A stretch of DNA of 5,106 nucleotides from Mycobacterium sp. (lineage in GTDB: Bacteria > Actinomycetota > Actinomycetes > Mycobacteriales > Mycobacteriaceae), in contig VERS01000209.1 in the NCBI GenBank assembly GCA_018882545.1, positions 1-5,106 of the forward strand, in the 5' to 3' direction. Positions 4,781 through 5,106 of the stretch are shown piece after piece. The stretch's first letter is position 1; each line of letters begins with the position of its first letter. The position numbers were made by a program, and so were the translations under genes. The notes under the pieces were generated by a model that had not been told where the DNA came from, made no database searches, and worked only from the letters and a program-made list of their open reading frames with translations.

Positions 4781-5106
4781 CCATCTGATTCTTGATCAGC
4801 GCATCCTGCGCCAGGGCCAGATCGGTGGCCAGGGTGGCGTCAGGCGGATCGTTGGCTGGACCAGCGAACTCGATGGCCGAGGCGGCATTACCCTGGGTGA
4901 AGGTCAGCAGACCCAGCGCCTGCGAGCCGTCTGCCGAGGTGCCGGAGATGAAGGTCCCACCGGTTCCGACCGCTACCGGTTCGGACTTCGGATTGGCGAT
5001 CCCGGCGGCGCTTTGGGCCGCGGTGACCGCCGCTGTCGCGGCGGCCGGATCGGGCAGCACCCAGACCGTTCCGGTGATCGATCGGCCGTCGCGGTGGGTG
5101 TAGGTC
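4773..5106 (-). CDS. Unidentified protein, C-terminal part (5' end beyond the window)
   Basis: The frame is open to the right edge, giving at least 110 residues before the TAA at 4775-4773. It begins TYTHRDGRSITGTVWVLPDP, continues through an Ala-rich helix (about 20-38), then alternating strand-like segments (PVAVGTGGTFIS, ALGLLTFTQGNAASAIEFAG) and ends in a helix DALIKNQMGG. No membrane segment is in this part. The beta-rich, Gly/Ser/Thr-rich style resembles exported or lipoprotein domains of mycobacteria, but I do not recognise the family and assign no function. A GTG at 5060 could be misread as a start; coding-like sequence continues past it to the edge, so the protein is longer. It overlaps the SDR start by 8 bp, so both should be one operon. 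Confidence 0.75.
   Translation of the reverse strand, partial: TYTHRDGRSITGTVWVLPDPAAATAAVTAAQSAAGIANPKSEPVAVGTGGTFISGTSADGSQALGLLTFTQGNAASAIEFAGPANDPPDATLATDLALAQDALIKNQMGG

Noticed and set aside
1..5106. CRISPR arrays, tRNA or rRNA genes, insertion sequences, toxin-antitoxin or phage genes
   Set aside because: None seen on reading either strand: no regularly spaced repeats, no transposase-like protein and no terminal inverted repeats.

Overview
This is a GC-rich, gene-dense window with many GTG starts and several overlapping gene ends. The strongest taxonomic signal is a tandem pair of Mce-associated membrane (Mam) proteins, a family found in actinobacteria that carry mce loci. Together with the actinobacterial-style two-domain DhaM and the two alpha/beta hydrolases, this points to Mycobacteriaceae, most likely a fast-growing Mycolicibacterium-type species. 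The assignment is an inference from protein families; no database search was possible.

Layout from left to right. (1) Positions 1-831 (+) hold the end of a PTS-type dihydroxyacetone kinase operon: the last residues of DhaL, overlapping by 4 bp with dhaM, which encodes an EIIA-Dha domain fused to an HPr domain. (2) Positions 832-984 are a non-coding leader with two inverted repeats and a possible -10 box. (3) Positions 985-1152 (+) hold a small single-pass membrane protein, 55 aa by my start choice. Its stop overlaps the stop of (4), a convergent serine-nucleophile alpha/beta hydrolase at 1149-2009 (-). (5) Positions 2010-2073 are a 64-bp divergent promoter region containing three copies of ACCGG/CCGGT. 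(6) Positions 2074-4011 (+) look like an operon: two translationally coupled Mam proteins, then an epoxide-hydrolase-like protein preceded by a near-perfect Shine-Dalgarno and a 14-bp tandem duplication. (7) Positions 4001-5106 (-) hold a short-chain dehydrogenase/reductase and, upstream and overlapping by 8 bp, the C-terminal part of an unidentified protein that runs off the window.

How the genes may work together. DhaM relays phosphate from the general PTS (Enzyme I and HPr) to DhaL-bound ADP so that DhaK can phosphorylate dihydroxyacetone, feeding glycolysis. The Mam pair may support an Mce lipid importer encoded elsewhere, since no mce gene is visible here. The adjacent hydrolases and SDR could act on lipid-derived, epoxide or carbonyl substrates, but no substrate can be read from the sequence.

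No tRNA, rRNA, CRISPR array, insertion sequence or phage feature was seen. Most of the window looks like ordinary mycobacterial chromosome. The least explained parts are the Mam/epoxide-hydrolase cluster with its candidate operator, the small membrane protein, and the partial unknown gene at the right edge.
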